Under the pieces are notes generated by a model, which was not told the origin of the DNA, ran no database searches, and saw only the letters and a list, made by a program, of their open reading frames with translations. This document shows positions 16,790 to 25,460 of a stretch of 64,000 nucleotides of DNA, piece by piece. Position numbers and translations under genes: made by a program. This DNA is from Bacillota bacterium (GTDB lineage Bacteria > Bacillota > Clostridia > Tissierellales > Sedimentibacteraceae). Every line of letters begins with the position of its first letter. Within the stretch, counting starts at the first letter, position 1. The stretch spans positions 69,282-133,281 of the forward strand of contig JAEXUD010000066.1 of NCBI GenBank assembly GCA_023453025.1, written 5' to 3'.

Positions 16790-18154
16790 TTATTTCAAAA
16801 AAATACGGAGCAATTTATCCTTTGTTTTTGAATATGGTCTGTAACGTATTGGAATATCAAGCCAAGTTGCTTTTTTTACAATACTCCTGTAATGAGTAAA
16901 GGTGTCAAAGCTCCTTTTCCCGTGATAGCTTCCCATACCGGAACCTCCTACGCCGCCAAAGCCCATGTGAGAATTGGCAAGGTGAATAATAGTATCATTG
17001 ATGCAGCCCCCTCCAAAAGAACATGTATCTAATACATGCCTTTCAACATAGGAATCTTCGGTAAACAAGTACAGCGCCAGTGGTTTCGGGTTGTTCGCGA
17101 TGTAATCTGTGCATTCATGGATATGCGTGAAGGAAATCATGGGGAGAACAGGGCCGAATATTTCTTCCTGCATAATCGGTGAATCAACACTCACTTCATC
17201 TATCAGCGTCGGTTCTATGAATCTTCTTTTTTCGTCAGTCTTTCCTCCGATAACAGTTCTTCCGCTATCCAATAAACCTGCTACACGTTTAAAATGTTTG
17301 TCGTTAATTATAGTATTCATATCCTCCATATTACCGTCGGGGAAAAATTCCTGCAAAGCAGATTGATACCACTTAATAAATTCATCTTTTACATCTCTGT
17401 GTATAAATAAATAGTCGGGTTCCACGCAAGTCTGCCCTGCATTTAAAACCTTTCCAAACGCAATCCGCCTTGCCGCAACCTTTAAATTTGCTGTCTTATC
17501 AACAATAACCGGGCTTTTTCCGCCAAGCTCGAGCGTTATCGGTGTAAGATGCTTCGCAGCACTTTCCATTACAAGACGCCCCACTGCAGGACTTCCCGTA
17601 AAAAATATATAGTCAAACCGTTCCTCAAGCAATGCGGCATTCTGCTCCCTGCCTCCTTCTACAACAGCTATGTATTCTTCCGGAAACATCTTTCTTAAAA
17701 TTTGGGCAATCGCCTTGCTTGTTGCAGGAGCATATGCCGAAGGTTTAACGACAGCGGTGCAGCCGGCCGAGATGGCACCGATCAGCGGCAGAAGACATAG
17801 TTGTATGGGGTAATTCCAGGGGGACATAATCAGTGCTGTTCCATAGGGTTCCGGAGATATAAATGATTTTGCAGGAAACTGTGCAATGGGTGTGGGAACT
17901 CTTTTATTCACCATCCATCTGTGCAGATATCGTATATGAAAGCTTAACTCTTCTAAAACCATTCCAATTTCTGTCATATAAACTTCCGCAGGGCATTTAT
18001 TCATATCAATTTTCATTGCATCATTAAGCACACTCTCGTTTGTCTTAATTGCAGTTTGTAATTTTAGCAGCATTGCTAGTCTGAACTCAAAGCCTTTAGT
18101 ATTGCCCTCACAAAAGTAATTCCTTTGCTTTTCAACTAAACTGTGAAAGATCAT
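16790..18154 (-). CDS. NAD(P)-dependent aldehyde dehydrogenase (class 3-like)
   Basis: Oxidises an aldehyde to the acid. Visible: SPWNYPIQL near residue 110, cofactor region VVKPSAYAP, FFTGSPAVGRLV, catalytic Glu in TLELGGKSPVIV near 205, catalytic Cys in NAGQTCVEPDY near 240, and EEIFGPVLP near 335. The ending (GGVGGSGMGSYHGKRSFDTF then YRPYSKTKDKLLRIFLK) is characteristic of short class 3 ALDHs such as YwdH. Length about 454. The start at 18154 follows GAGGTG and overlaps the kinase stop by 23 bp, so the two genes are coupled. Substrate is probably an aldehyde made in the same operon pathway (inference). Confidence 0.93.
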   Translation of the reverse strand: MIFHSLVEKQRNYFCEGNTKGFEFRLAMLLKLQTAIKTNESVLNDAMKIDMNKCPAEVYMTEIGMVLEELSFHIRYLHRWMVNKRVPTPIAQFPAKSFISPEPYGTALIMSPWNYPIQLCLLPLIGAISAGCTAVVKPSAYAPATSKAIAQILRKMFPEEYIAVVEGGREQNAALLEERFDYIFFTGSPAVGRLVMESAAKHLTPITLELGGKSPVIVDKTANLKVAARRIAFGKVLNAGQTCVEPDYLFIHRDVKDEFIKWYQSALQEFFPDGNMEDMNTIINDKHFKRVAGLLDSGRTVIGGKTDEKRRFIEPTLIDEVSVDSPIMQEEIFGPVLPMISFTHIHECTDYIANNPKPLALYLFTEDSYVERHVLDTCSFGGGCINDTIIHLANSHMGFGGVGGSGMGSYHGKRSFDTFTHYRSIVKKATWLDIPIRYRPYSKTKDKLLRIFLK

Positions 18155-19763
18155 TTTTTGACACCTCAACATTCATATGTAAATCTTTGAAGTTTCCTTT
18201 ATTACACTTGTAAAGTCTCTTGAACACCTGAAAATTTCTTTCATAAATAGCCTTTGTTCTCTTTTGAGGAACAAAAATGTGTTCTGCCGTAACATAATCC
18301 TTTATTGATTTAAGACCAGGAATGATTCCCAGACCGACTCCCATAACTGCCGCCGCACCTACAGAGCCTACGTTCTGCGGATTGGCTGCAATATCAATTT
18401 TATGACCTGTTATATCGGCTAAAATTTGACCGGTTACAGGTGAAAGAGCTCCTCCTCCCACAAACCTTATGGTATCAGAAGTTTTTATTTTTTTCTCCTG
18501 ACACTCAAGCATCCATCTCAGATGATAGCAGATACCCTCTGCCACAGCTCTGATCAGCTCTGTCTTTCCTGTATTTAATGTAACATTGAAAAATATCCCG
18601 GAGGCATTTGGATCTTCAAAAGGGCATCTGTTTCCATGAAGCCAGGGGGTAAAAATCACACCGCCGGCTCCCGGCTCTGCCATGCTTATGGTCTCCATCA
18701 TATAATCATACAAGTCAGTATAAATTGTTTCCTGACTTTCCGCTACATTTTTCTTATCCAGATAAATACCTATTTCATCCAGGGCAAGATGATCCTTTAC
18801 CCACTCAAGACATTTTCCCGCAGTTTCCATTTCCGCAAAATAATTATAATTTTCACTCTGTGCCCCGACAATTGCTGCAATCATATTGAATACGTCCACT
18901 TTTTGTTTGCCGACAATTGTAGAAACCCATCCGGAGGTTCCCAGGTATATATGTGTATCTCCTATTTCAACACATCCTGCTCCGATTCCTATTAATGATG
19001 CATCCCCGCCTCCGCCAAATACGGGTATGCCGGGTTCAAGTCCTAAATCGGAAGATGCATCTTGAGTAAGGAATCCTGCAATATCTGTGGATTTTATAAC
19101 ATCGGGCAGATGCTGCATATTGATGCCGTACATTTTGCACAGCGCTTTACTCCATCCTCTTTTCCCGTTTCTGGTATCATAAAGAAGTGATGCAAATGCA
19201 GAATCCTCAGTCATAACAAAACACCCGGTGCACTTGTAAATCAAATATTCTTTTACATCCAGCCATTTATGTATCCTTTCAAAATTATCAGGTTCATTAT
19301 TTTCAACCCATTTATATTTCCAGACCGGGTCTTTTACGCTGGTGGAGGCCGCTCCTGATATAATCAAACTTTTTACAAGCTTAAAGGCATTGCCTCCTGC
19401 AACCTGGATTCCGTGTACCATTCCTTCTTTTATTTCCTTAACGGCACGCTGATCCATATAGCTCATTGGTTTTCTCACAGTTATACCGTTTTTATCAACG
19501 AGTACAAGCCCCTGCATTTGGGAGCAAAACGATATCCCCGCTATTTCCGACGGCTTGATGCCGGTTATATCAAACAGTTTTTTGGTGGTGGTGCACATAG
19601 CATTCCACCATTCACCCTCATCCTGTTCTGCTCCTCCGTTTTCAGCTATATAAAGCCCATATCCCTCATGGACACCGGCTATCAGCTCTATTTTCTTGTC
19701 AATACCAAAGAGGCAGGTTTTAACACCTGTAGTTCCTATATCATAAGCGATTACATATACCAT
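18132..19763 (-). CDS. FGGY-family carbohydrate kinase
   Basis: Phosphorylates a sugar, polyol or related hydroxy compound. The ATPase fold markers are AYDIGTTGVKTCLFG at the N-terminus, SYMDQRA (FGGY-type aromatic/Arg substrate segment) near 80, GGGDASLIGIGAG near 250, LGTSGW near 275, and C-terminal GGGALSPVTGQILADITG. Length 543, slightly long for a xylulokinase. Start at 19763 after AAAAGGAT; a longer reading to 19814 would overlap the TetR gene. The FGGY family spans xylulose, ribulose, erythritol, autoinducer-2 and others, and I do not see enough to fix the substrate. Confidence 0.92.
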   Translation of the reverse strand: MVYVIAYDIGTTGVKTCLFGIDKKIELIAGVHEGYGLYIAENGGAEQDEGEWWNAMCTTTKKLFDITGIKPSEIAGISFCSQMQGLVLVDKNGITVRKPMSYMDQRAVKEIKEGMVHGIQVAGGNAFKLVKSLIISGAASTSVKDPVWKYKWVENNEPDNFERIHKWLDVKEYLIYKCTGCFVMTEDSAFASLLYDTRNGKRGWSKALCKMYGINMQHLPDVIKSTDIAGFLTQDASSDLGLEPGIPVFGGGGDASLIGIGAGCVEIGDTHIYLGTSGWVSTIVGKQKVDVFNMIAAIVGAQSENYNYFAEMETAGKCLEWVKDHLALDEIGIYLDKKNVAESQETIYTDLYDYMMETISMAEPGAGGVIFTPWLHGNRCPFEDPNASGIFFNVTLNTGKTELIRAVAEGICYHLRWMLECQEKKIKTSDTIRFVGGGALSPVTGQILADITGHKIDIAANPQNVGSVGAAAVMGVGLGIIPGLKSIKDYVTAEHIFVPQKRTKAIYERNFQVFKRLYKCNKGNFKDLHMNVEVSKNDLSQFS

Positions 19764-19794
19764 AATTTTATCCTTTTCTTTGTGCATAAGCACA

Positions 19795-20451
19795 TTAAAT
19801 AGTTTTATGAACAATCTCAGACTGAGAAAAAGTAAATGCAGATTCCAGAAACTTTAACAGTTCAGAAACAACCTTTTCTTCATCTTTAAAAAAATCTTCT
19901 CCGCAATATATCTTTGCTCTCTCTGCATAATAATCACAGCAGTAAGAAAACTGCAGCATTGTAAGCAGATTATCAAAGAAAAATGCAAAGAGTCCGGGAT
20001 TAATATCATTTCTTATGTCTCCGTCCCTTATAGCCTTTTCGATAAACTCTGTATATACCTTTGCTGTCATACTCTCTATTTCTTTAGCATAAAGCAGTGC
20101 ATATTTTTTGCCGCTCCCGGATGTAATTACGTTATACATTTTAATATGCTTACTGTATTCTCTTGAATAGCTCTGCACTGCTCTTATCATTTTTTCCGCA
20201 CGTACCAGAATCTTGTCCTCACATTCTGCAACGTCATGCAATACCGACTCTAAAACGCTGAGGCTTTTGTTCAGACAAGCCTGAAAAAATGCTTCTTTAT
20301 TTTCATAATACTTATAAAGAACTCCTACACTGATATTGGCTTTCCTTGCAATCATATTGATACTTGCACCATCCAGGCCTTTTTCAGCAAATTCCTCTAT
20401 TCCAGCTTCAAGTACTTCTGCCAATTTATCCTCTGTCAGCTTTTTCAACAT
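19795..20451 (-). CDS. TetR-family regulator inside the aldolase/kinase operon
   Basis: 218 residues. An N-terminal TetR helix-turn-helix spans about residues 10-55 (EEFAEKGLDGASINMIARKA, then NISVGVLYKYYENKEAFF). The C-terminal ligand domain is not assignable. AGAGG precedes the ATG. The gene sits between aldolase and kinase in one transcription unit, so autoregulation is likely. The 16-bp palindromes GTGAAT-N4-ATTCAC just downstream of the two -10 elements at 23129-23184 and 23852-23907 are the obvious candidate operators (inference). Confidence 0.92.
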   Translation of the reverse strand: MLKKLTEDKLAEVLEAGIEEFAEKGLDGASINMIARKANISVGVLYKYYENKEAFFQACLNKSLSVLESVLHDVAECEDKILVRAEKMIRAVQSYSREYSKHIKMYNVITSGSGKKYALLYAKEIESMTAKVYTEFIEKAIRDGDIRNDINPGLFAFFFDNLLTMLQFSYCCDYYAERAKIYCGEDFFKDEEKVVSELLKFLESAFTFSQSEIVHKTI

Positions 20452-20462
20452 AGTTAACCTCT

Positions 20463-21590
20463 CTATTTTTTCATCTTTGAATATTTAATTTTATAGAATA
20501 ACCGTTGAACAAATGCATCCGCTGTGCTTATATGGTCTGTTATATTCAGCGCTGCCGCATATAAGTCTGCAGCGCATCCTTTTCTTAAAACCATGACAAC
20601 TGCTTTCGCATCATCTTCAGTTGCACCGGTGCAGAGCGCGCCTTCATTCTCCAATAAAACAGCATTTTTGTTCTTTAATTCTCCGGCAACAGCTTTCACA
20701 TTTATTATACCATTTTTCACTGTATTTATATTTACACCTGCAATCTGTGCAAAATCATCCAAAAACGGCCTTAAAATTCGTCCGCTACTGCTGACTTTTA
20801 CTACCTCATCAGCAGTTGAATGGATGATATAGTTTACTTTACCTGATTTATATATTTCAGCATGCAATAATGCTTCTCCGGGTGCATCTTCCTGTAGTCC
20901 GTCTATATTATAAACAGCAGACTTCCCTTTACATTCCAAAACAAATGTATTTCCTTCTTTCCGGCTTTTTCCGTAATCGGGAATTTGTATGCTTCTCTCC
21001 TTATTTTCCCCACATGCGTCTTCATACATCTCTTTTGCCATTTTTTCAAGAGTAAGAGCAATTTCAAAAGAATGCTCAAGGCCGGTTCCCATACAAATTG
21101 TTCCGTGATTCTTCATTAGTATGGATTTAGTCCCGGGATTATTACCGACAGCTTCCGCCACTCTTCTTCGTAATTTCTTCGTAGAGGATATACCGTAAGC
21201 GGCACATGGAACTTTGTCTCCTAAAATTCTATTGTATTCATCATTGTACACCTCAATATCCTTTCCTTCAATGCTGATTACAGAAGCCATTGTCTGATGG
21301 GTATGAATTATAAAGTTAACCTCCGGACACAGCCGGTAAGTGTCTGCATGTATTCCCTTTTCGCTGGAAGGTTTTATGTTTCCCTCATAGGTGCAATCTG
21401 CTATATCAACTGCAACTGTCTGTTCCGGTATCAAGGTTTCATAAGCCAGGCCGCTTGGAGTTATAACAAATTTTTCATCCGAAATTCTAGCGCTGATATT
21501 TCCCCATGTCCTTGCTGTAAGGCCATTGCTCAACAGCATGTTCCCGGCGCTGATTACAAGCTCTTTTGCTTTTTCTGTTGAATGTTTCAT
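20463..21590 (-). CDS. Tandem class II aldolase/adducin-fold protein
   Basis: 375 residues containing two copies of the class II aldolase fold. The first copy (about 1-195) is complete: substrate loop NISARISD, catalytic Glu in PSSEKGIHADTY, zinc His pair in IIHTHQT, third His in MKNHGT. The second copy (about 230-350) keeps the fold pattern (LLHAEIYKSGKVNYIIHST, LLENEGALCTG) but lacks the second His of the HTH pair and the His of the NHG motif, so it probably cannot bind the catalytic zinc. Family members cleave or epimerise phosphorylated sugars (FucA, RhaD, AraD) or act on aldehydes. CGGAG precedes the ATG. Confidence 0.9.
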   Translation of the reverse strand: MKHSTEKAKELVISAGNMLLSNGLTARTWGNISARISDEKFVITPSGLAYETLIPEQTVAVDIADCTYEGNIKPSSEKGIHADTYRLCPEVNFIIHTHQTMASVISIEGKDIEVYNDEYNRILGDKVPCAAYGISSTKKLRRRVAEAVGNNPGTKSILMKNHGTICMGTGLEHSFEIALTLEKMAKEMYEDACGENKERSIQIPDYGKSRKEGNTFVLECKGKSAVYNIDGLQEDAPGEALLHAEIYKSGKVNYIIHSTADEVVKVSSSGRILRPFLDDFAQIAGVNINTVKNGIINVKAVAGELKNKNAVLLENEGALCTGATEDDAKAVVMVLRKGCAADLYAAALNITDHISTADAFVQRLFYKIKYSKMKK

Positions 21591-21621
21591 ATTTACTCCG
21601 ATCTATGTTCTTAATCAAATA

Positions 21622-23109
21622 TCAGGAAATTTCTATAGGTCCGCATTTAGATAAAACTCTGTCAAATCTCAATAGTACATCATCAATCATTTCTTCTGTA
21701 TATGAGGCATTGGTATACAGTCTTGAACCGGCTAATGTAACAATACCTTCCGCCATATATGCTGCTCCCATATGCTCCATTTCTTTTTGACGGATGCCTG
21801 TTTCCTTTAAAACCTTTGGTATTTTCCACGGCCTTTTCCAATCCACGGAAAAATGCATGGTTCCTGCATTATCTAAATGACAAATAGAACCCTGATTAAA
21901 AGCCACAAAAGGAAGGTCATATTTTTTTATTATATCCTGCAAGCCCTTGGTCAAACGATCACCCATACGTCCTGCAGCTTCACAGGCATTAGTTTTTTCA
22001 ATCTCACATAGTGTATAATATCCTGCCGCACAGGATACGGGAGTTGCCGCCATTGTACCGCCGCACATAGCTTTCGGGATTTTTTTACCTGATGAATCAA
22101 TCCCGGCACCCAGATGCGCCATGCACTCCTTGTGTCCTCCTATTCCTCCGGCACCGGGATAACCTCCTGCAATTATCTTACCGAAGACTGTCAGGTCGGG
22201 GTCCACGTCAAAATATCCTTGTGCTCCGCTTGTTCCGATACGGAATCCGGTAACCACCTCATCAAATATTAAAAGTGCTCCATACTCATGAGCTAACTGC
22301 TCCGCTCCCTTTATAAATTCTTTTGAAACCGGTCTGGTACCGCTCTCCGGACCCATAGGCTCAATATATACCGCTGCTGTACCTCCGTACAATTTATTTT
22401 TTTTCAGTTTTCTTTCAAGGTCATCAAGGTCGTTGGGGAAAAATTCGTCCGTGTGTTTAAACACAAAATTCGGCACGCCCTTTGACATCAGGCCCTTTGT
22501 TCCGGGAACGCGTATGCCGTAAGCAAGCTGATCGGACCATCCGTGATATGCTCCGCCCATTTTCAAAATATTTTTCTTTCCGGTTTTCAACCTTGCAATA
22601 CGGGCGGCACACATACATGCTTCAGTTCCGGAGCCCAGCATACGGAACATTTCAACAGACGGCACCATTTCTGATATTTTCTTAGCCAGTTTATATTCAT
22701 ATTCGTGAAAAAGCCCGGTTGAAGGACCGCATGTGTTTAAAAGCTCTATAACCTGCTCTCTTACAGCAGGCGGATTGCTCCCCAATATAGTGGGGCCTCC
22801 TGCCTGCAGCAGGTCATAATACCAATTCCCGTCAATATCATATAATTTTGCGCCTTCAGCTTTCGTTATTACAATAGGAAAAGGATAATTAAATGCCAGG
22901 TTATGCTGTACTCCTCCGGGTATTATCTCTCTGGCTTCGTCAATCATAGCTTTAGATTTAGTACATTTCTCATTAAAATAATTTTCAACATATTCATCTA
23001 ATGATGACTTCTGAATAGAATACACCGGCTTCCTGATTAATTCATCAAGCTGCTTGGTAACCTTTTCTGCATCAAGATAATTATCAATGGCAAATCCGTT
23101 ATAAGCCAT
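21622..23109 (-). CDS. Class III aminotransferase, glutamate-1-semialdehyde aminomutase-like
   Basis: PLP enzyme of 495 residues, first structural gene of the operon. Visible: IPGGVQHNLAF and YDIDGNWYYD early, GSGTEACMCAARIARL (PLP phosphate contacts), AYHGWSD, IFDEVVTGFR (Asp binding the PLP pyridine) and the Schiff-base lysine in TVFGKIIAGGYPGAG. It resembles GSA aminomutases but has an N-terminal extension of about 60 residues, and no haem genes are nearby, so it more likely acts on an amino/oxo compound in a catabolic route together with the aldolase, kinase and dehydrogenase. AAAAAGGAGG precedes the ATG. Confidence 0.9.
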   Translation of the reverse strand: MAYNGFAIDNYLDAEKVTKQLDELIRKPVYSIQKSSLDEYVENYFNEKCTKSKAMIDEAREIIPGGVQHNLAFNYPFPIVITKAEGAKLYDIDGNWYYDLLQAGGPTILGSNPPAVREQVIELLNTCGPSTGLFHEYEYKLAKKISEMVPSVEMFRMLGSGTEACMCAARIARLKTGKKNILKMGGAYHGWSDQLAYGIRVPGTKGLMSKGVPNFVFKHTDEFFPNDLDDLERKLKKNKLYGGTAAVYIEPMGPESGTRPVSKEFIKGAEQLAHEYGALLIFDEVVTGFRIGTSGAQGYFDVDPDLTVFGKIIAGGYPGAGGIGGHKECMAHLGAGIDSSGKKIPKAMCGGTMAATPVSCAAGYYTLCEIEKTNACEAAGRMGDRLTKGLQDIIKKYDLPFVAFNQGSICHLDNAGTMHFSVDWKRPWKIPKVLKETGIRQKEMEHMGAAYMAEGIVTLAGSRLYTNASYTEEMIDDVLLRFDRVLSKCGPIEIS

Positions 23110-23128
23110 ATGTTACCTCCTTTTTCTT

Positions 23129-23184
23129 GTGAATCATTATTCACGTCATACACATATTATATTCTTCCACTTATTTCCTGTCAA
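23129..23184 (-). promoter_or_regulatory. Promoter P1 with palindromic operator, aminotransferase operon
   Basis: Minus strand: TTGACA (23184-23179), 17-bp spacer, TATAAT (23161-23156), a consensus sigma-A promoter. Twelve bases below the -10 is GTGAATCATTATTCAC (23144-23129), a perfect 6+4+6 palindrome and probable repressor site. A near-identical unit is found at 23852-23907. Confidence 0.75.
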
Positions 23185-23290
23185 CAGTAAATTATATGTT
23201 CTATGCACTTGTATTCTCATGATATGACTGACTTTTCCATTGAGTTGTAATTTGACAAGGGGTAGTCCGGTAATTATAATTCGTAATCTA

Positions 23291-23764
23291 TTATGGTTTC
23301 TTTTTAGCCAGATCGTTAGTATCGATAGATTTCCGGAATACGTAAAATCGATCAAATAAAAATTCAAGAGTAAAGTTGCTCAGCATAATCAGCAGAGTAA
23401 CTATGTATTCGTTCCAAAGAAGAGTATCTGCAAGGTATCCCCCCAAAATTGTTGAAAATGGGGTAAATACACAATAGAAGCCGAATGTTTTCAGCATGGC
23501 AGCGGATACATTGTCCGAAGAACGAAAAGTATACCGGCGGTTCAAGGTAAAATTCCACAATACAGACAAAACCAATGCTGCTAAATAACATGGCCAATAG
23601 GGCAAATTTGTCAGCTCATTAAGCAATGAAAAGGTAACTATCTCTATTATTCCGGCTGAAGCCGAGAATAATGTGAATTTAAAACCGCGAATTATTTCCT
23701 TTTTTAAGTTCTGATCATTCTTGTCATCATACTTTTCATCTTCTTTTTTTGATTCAGTATTCAT
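23291..23764 (-). CDS. GtrA-like small membrane protein
   Basis: 157 residues with four predicted membrane helices (about 28-48, 55-75, 95-112, 120-140) and the pattern WNFTLNRRYTF and FLFDRFYVFR that marks GtrA/DPMS_TMR-like proteins, which are thought to help flip polyprenyl-linked sugars. Start chosen at 23764 (MNTESKKEDEK) because GGAGGT precedes it. The frame continues upstream without a stop to an ATG at 23833 that encodes MAYNGFAI, a copy of the aminotransferase N-terminus with its own GAGGTG; the product could therefore also be made with a 23-residue extension. It has no evident functional link to the surrounding genes. Confidence 0.8.
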   Translation of the reverse strand: MNTESKKEDEKYDDKNDQNLKKEIIRGFKFTLFSASAGIIEIVTFSLLNELTNLPYWPCYLAALVLSVLWNFTLNRRYTFRSSDNVSAAMLKTFGFYCVFTPFSTILGGYLADTLLWNEYIVTLLIMLSNFTLEFLFDRFYVFRKSIDTNDLAKKKP

Positions 23765-23806
23765 TCTTACCTCCACTTTTAAAATTAAATAAGTTGCAAA
23801 CTTACC

Positions 23807-23907
23807 TGCAATGGCAAATCCGTTGTAAGCCATTGTTGCACCTCTTTTCTCGTGAATATATATTCACATCTTAAATACATTATATTGTTCCATTAATTTC
23901 CTGTCAA
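23807..23907 (-). repeat. Duplicated promoter P2, operator and first eight codons
   Basis: About 100 bp nearly repeating 23085-23184: TTGACA (23907-23902), 17 bp, TATAAT (23884-23879), palindrome GTGAATATATATTCAC (23867-23852), ribosome site GAGGTG, and an ATG (23833) followed by codons for MAYNGFAI. Identity stops right after the eighth codon. The copy drives GtrA and probably also the operon behind it. Confidence 0.8.
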
Positions 23908-23909
23908 CA

Positions 23910-23949
23910 AAAAAATAATCCACATTCCGTTTACAACCGAAATGTGGAT
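23910..23949 (-). terminator. Terminator of the AGCS symporter transcript
   Basis: Minus strand hairpin: ATCCACATT (23949-23941) pairs with AATGTGGAT (23926-23918), followed by TATTTTTTT. It insulates the duplicated promoter P2 from the symporter operon. Confidence 0.75.
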
Positions 23950-24027
23950 ATTCTAAACTGTCTGAAGCGGTGCCTGCTTGGGCTATTGTAAAGCATGCAC
24001 TTTTTTTAATAAATAATCTTAATTCTG

Positions 24028-25434
24028 TTATTTAGCGGAAAGGTTCTTTTGATTATTGATATCCTTCAAATAGTATTCTTCCGAATTGAAAAATTCTTTT
24101 GTTTTTGCAACTACAACTCCCGATAAACCGATCACACCAATCATGTTGGGTATAACGGATAATCCAAATAAAAAGTCAAGGAATATCCATAGAAACTGCA
24201 ATCCTCCAATTGCTCCTGCAAAACATGCACCTAGATAAACATAACGCATAACAAGTGAAAAGTTTTTACCAAAAAGATATTCTGCCAATTTTTCACCGTA
24301 AAACAGAATAACATATATAGTGGATATAACAAATAAAAGAACTGAAAAGCTGACTATTATTCCTCCGATTGGTCCATAAAAATTATTGAATGCCTGAGCT
24401 GACATAGCCGAAGCCTCTATATTCGGTAACTTCCATATATCTGTACTTAAAATAACCAAAGCGGTCATAGTACAAATCAAAATCGTGTCCACAAACACAG
24501 TAATCATTCCCCAGAATCCTTGGCGAACCGGATGATCTGTTTTAGCGGCTGAATGTGCTATAGGAGCACTTCCCATCCCTGCTTCATTCGAGTAAGCACC
24601 TCTTGCTATACCCCATCTCATTGCCAAAGCTACCGTACTCCCGGCGAATCCGCCAACTGCTGCATGCGCTGTAAAAGCACCTTTAACGATTTCCAGCAAT
24701 ACCGAAGGAATTGCCGCAATATTGGCAATTATAATAAACAAGCACCCCAGCATATAAAGTGATGCCATAAATGGTACAAATTTTTCGGAAATTTTTCCGA
24801 TTCTGGAAACACCGCCGACAACAATCAAACCAACTATTACAGTAATAATAATACCCGAAATATTTTTATCCAGCCCCAGAGATGCGGCAGAACCGGCGGC
24901 AGAATTTGCCTGAACCATGATACCTGATACAATTGTAAGCATGAATAGAAAAGCATAGGTGTTGCCAAGTGCTTTAGACTTCAATCCATTTTTCAGGTAG
25001 TACATAGGCCCGCCTACATAATCACCTTTAGAATTTTTTTCTCTGAATACAATACCGAGCACAACTTCTGAATACATAGTGATCATACCCAAAATTGCAG
25101 TAACCCACATCCAAAATACAGCCCCCGGTCCTCCAAAATAAATTGCTACCGGAACACCTACAATATTTGCCGCGCCAACTGTAGAAGCAAGTGCTGTAGT
25201 CATTGCCTGAAATGGCGTAAGGCTTCCTTCTCCATCTTTTTCATCCTCAGAACCTTTTTTCTTTTTAAATAATGAACCTAATGTCTGTGACCAAATATAA
25301 CTAAAATGTGTGACCTGCAAAAATTTCAATCTGAATGAGAGGAAAATACCGCCTCCAAGTAAAAGTATCAGCATAAAAGGCCCCCAAAGCATTCCTGTTG
25401 CAGTGTTAATAAAATTTACAATTACATCTTTCAT
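24028..25434 (-). CDS. AGCS-family sodium:amino acid (alanine/glycine) symporter
   Basis: 468-residue polytopic membrane protein. AGCS landmarks: MLWGPFMLILLLGGGIFLS at the N-terminus, LTPFQAMTTALASTVGAANI near residue 75-95, GGPGAVFWMWVTAILGM, then GGPMYYLKNGL, and the signature AMRWGIARGAYSNEAGMGSA near 270-290. It imports a small neutral amino acid with Na+ or H+. CAGGAGG precedes the ATG, 26 bp after the M20 peptidase, so the two form one unit: hydrolase plus uptake. Confidence 0.94.
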   Translation of the reverse strand: MKDVIVNFINTATGMLWGPFMLILLLGGGIFLSFRLKFLQVTHFSYIWSQTLGSLFKKKKGSEDEKDGEGSLTPFQAMTTALASTVGAANIVGVPVAIYFGGPGAVFWMWVTAILGMITMYSEVVLGIVFREKNSKGDYVGGPMYYLKNGLKSKALGNTYAFLFMLTIVSGIMVQANSAAGSAASLGLDKNISGIIITVIVGLIVVGGVSRIGKISEKFVPFMASLYMLGCLFIIIANIAAIPSVLLEIVKGAFTAHAAVGGFAGSTVALAMRWGIARGAYSNEAGMGSAPIAHSAAKTDHPVRQGFWGMITVFVDTILICTMTALVILSTDIWKLPNIEASAMSAQAFNNFYGPIGGIIVSFSVLLFVISTIYVILFYGEKLAEYLFGKNFSLVMRYVYLGACFAGAIGGLQFLWIFLDFLFGLSVIPNMIGVIGLSGVVVAKTKEFFNSEEYYLKDINNQKNLSAK

Positions 25435-25460
25435 TATTTACCTCCTGTTTTATTTTAGAT

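Noticed and set aside
18132..19763. Naming the FGGY kinase xylB or lsrK
   Set aside because: Motifs show the family only; no xylose isomerase or Lsr transport genes are adjacent.
21622..23109. Haem-pathway glutamate-1-semialdehyde aminomutase (hemL)
   Set aside because: Family resemblance is real, but the long N-terminus, catabolic operon and lack of haem genes make the name unsafe.
23146..23597. Small minus-strand frames overlapping GtrA and its 3' flank
   Set aside because: Out of frame with GtrA, no start signals, no protein-like composition.
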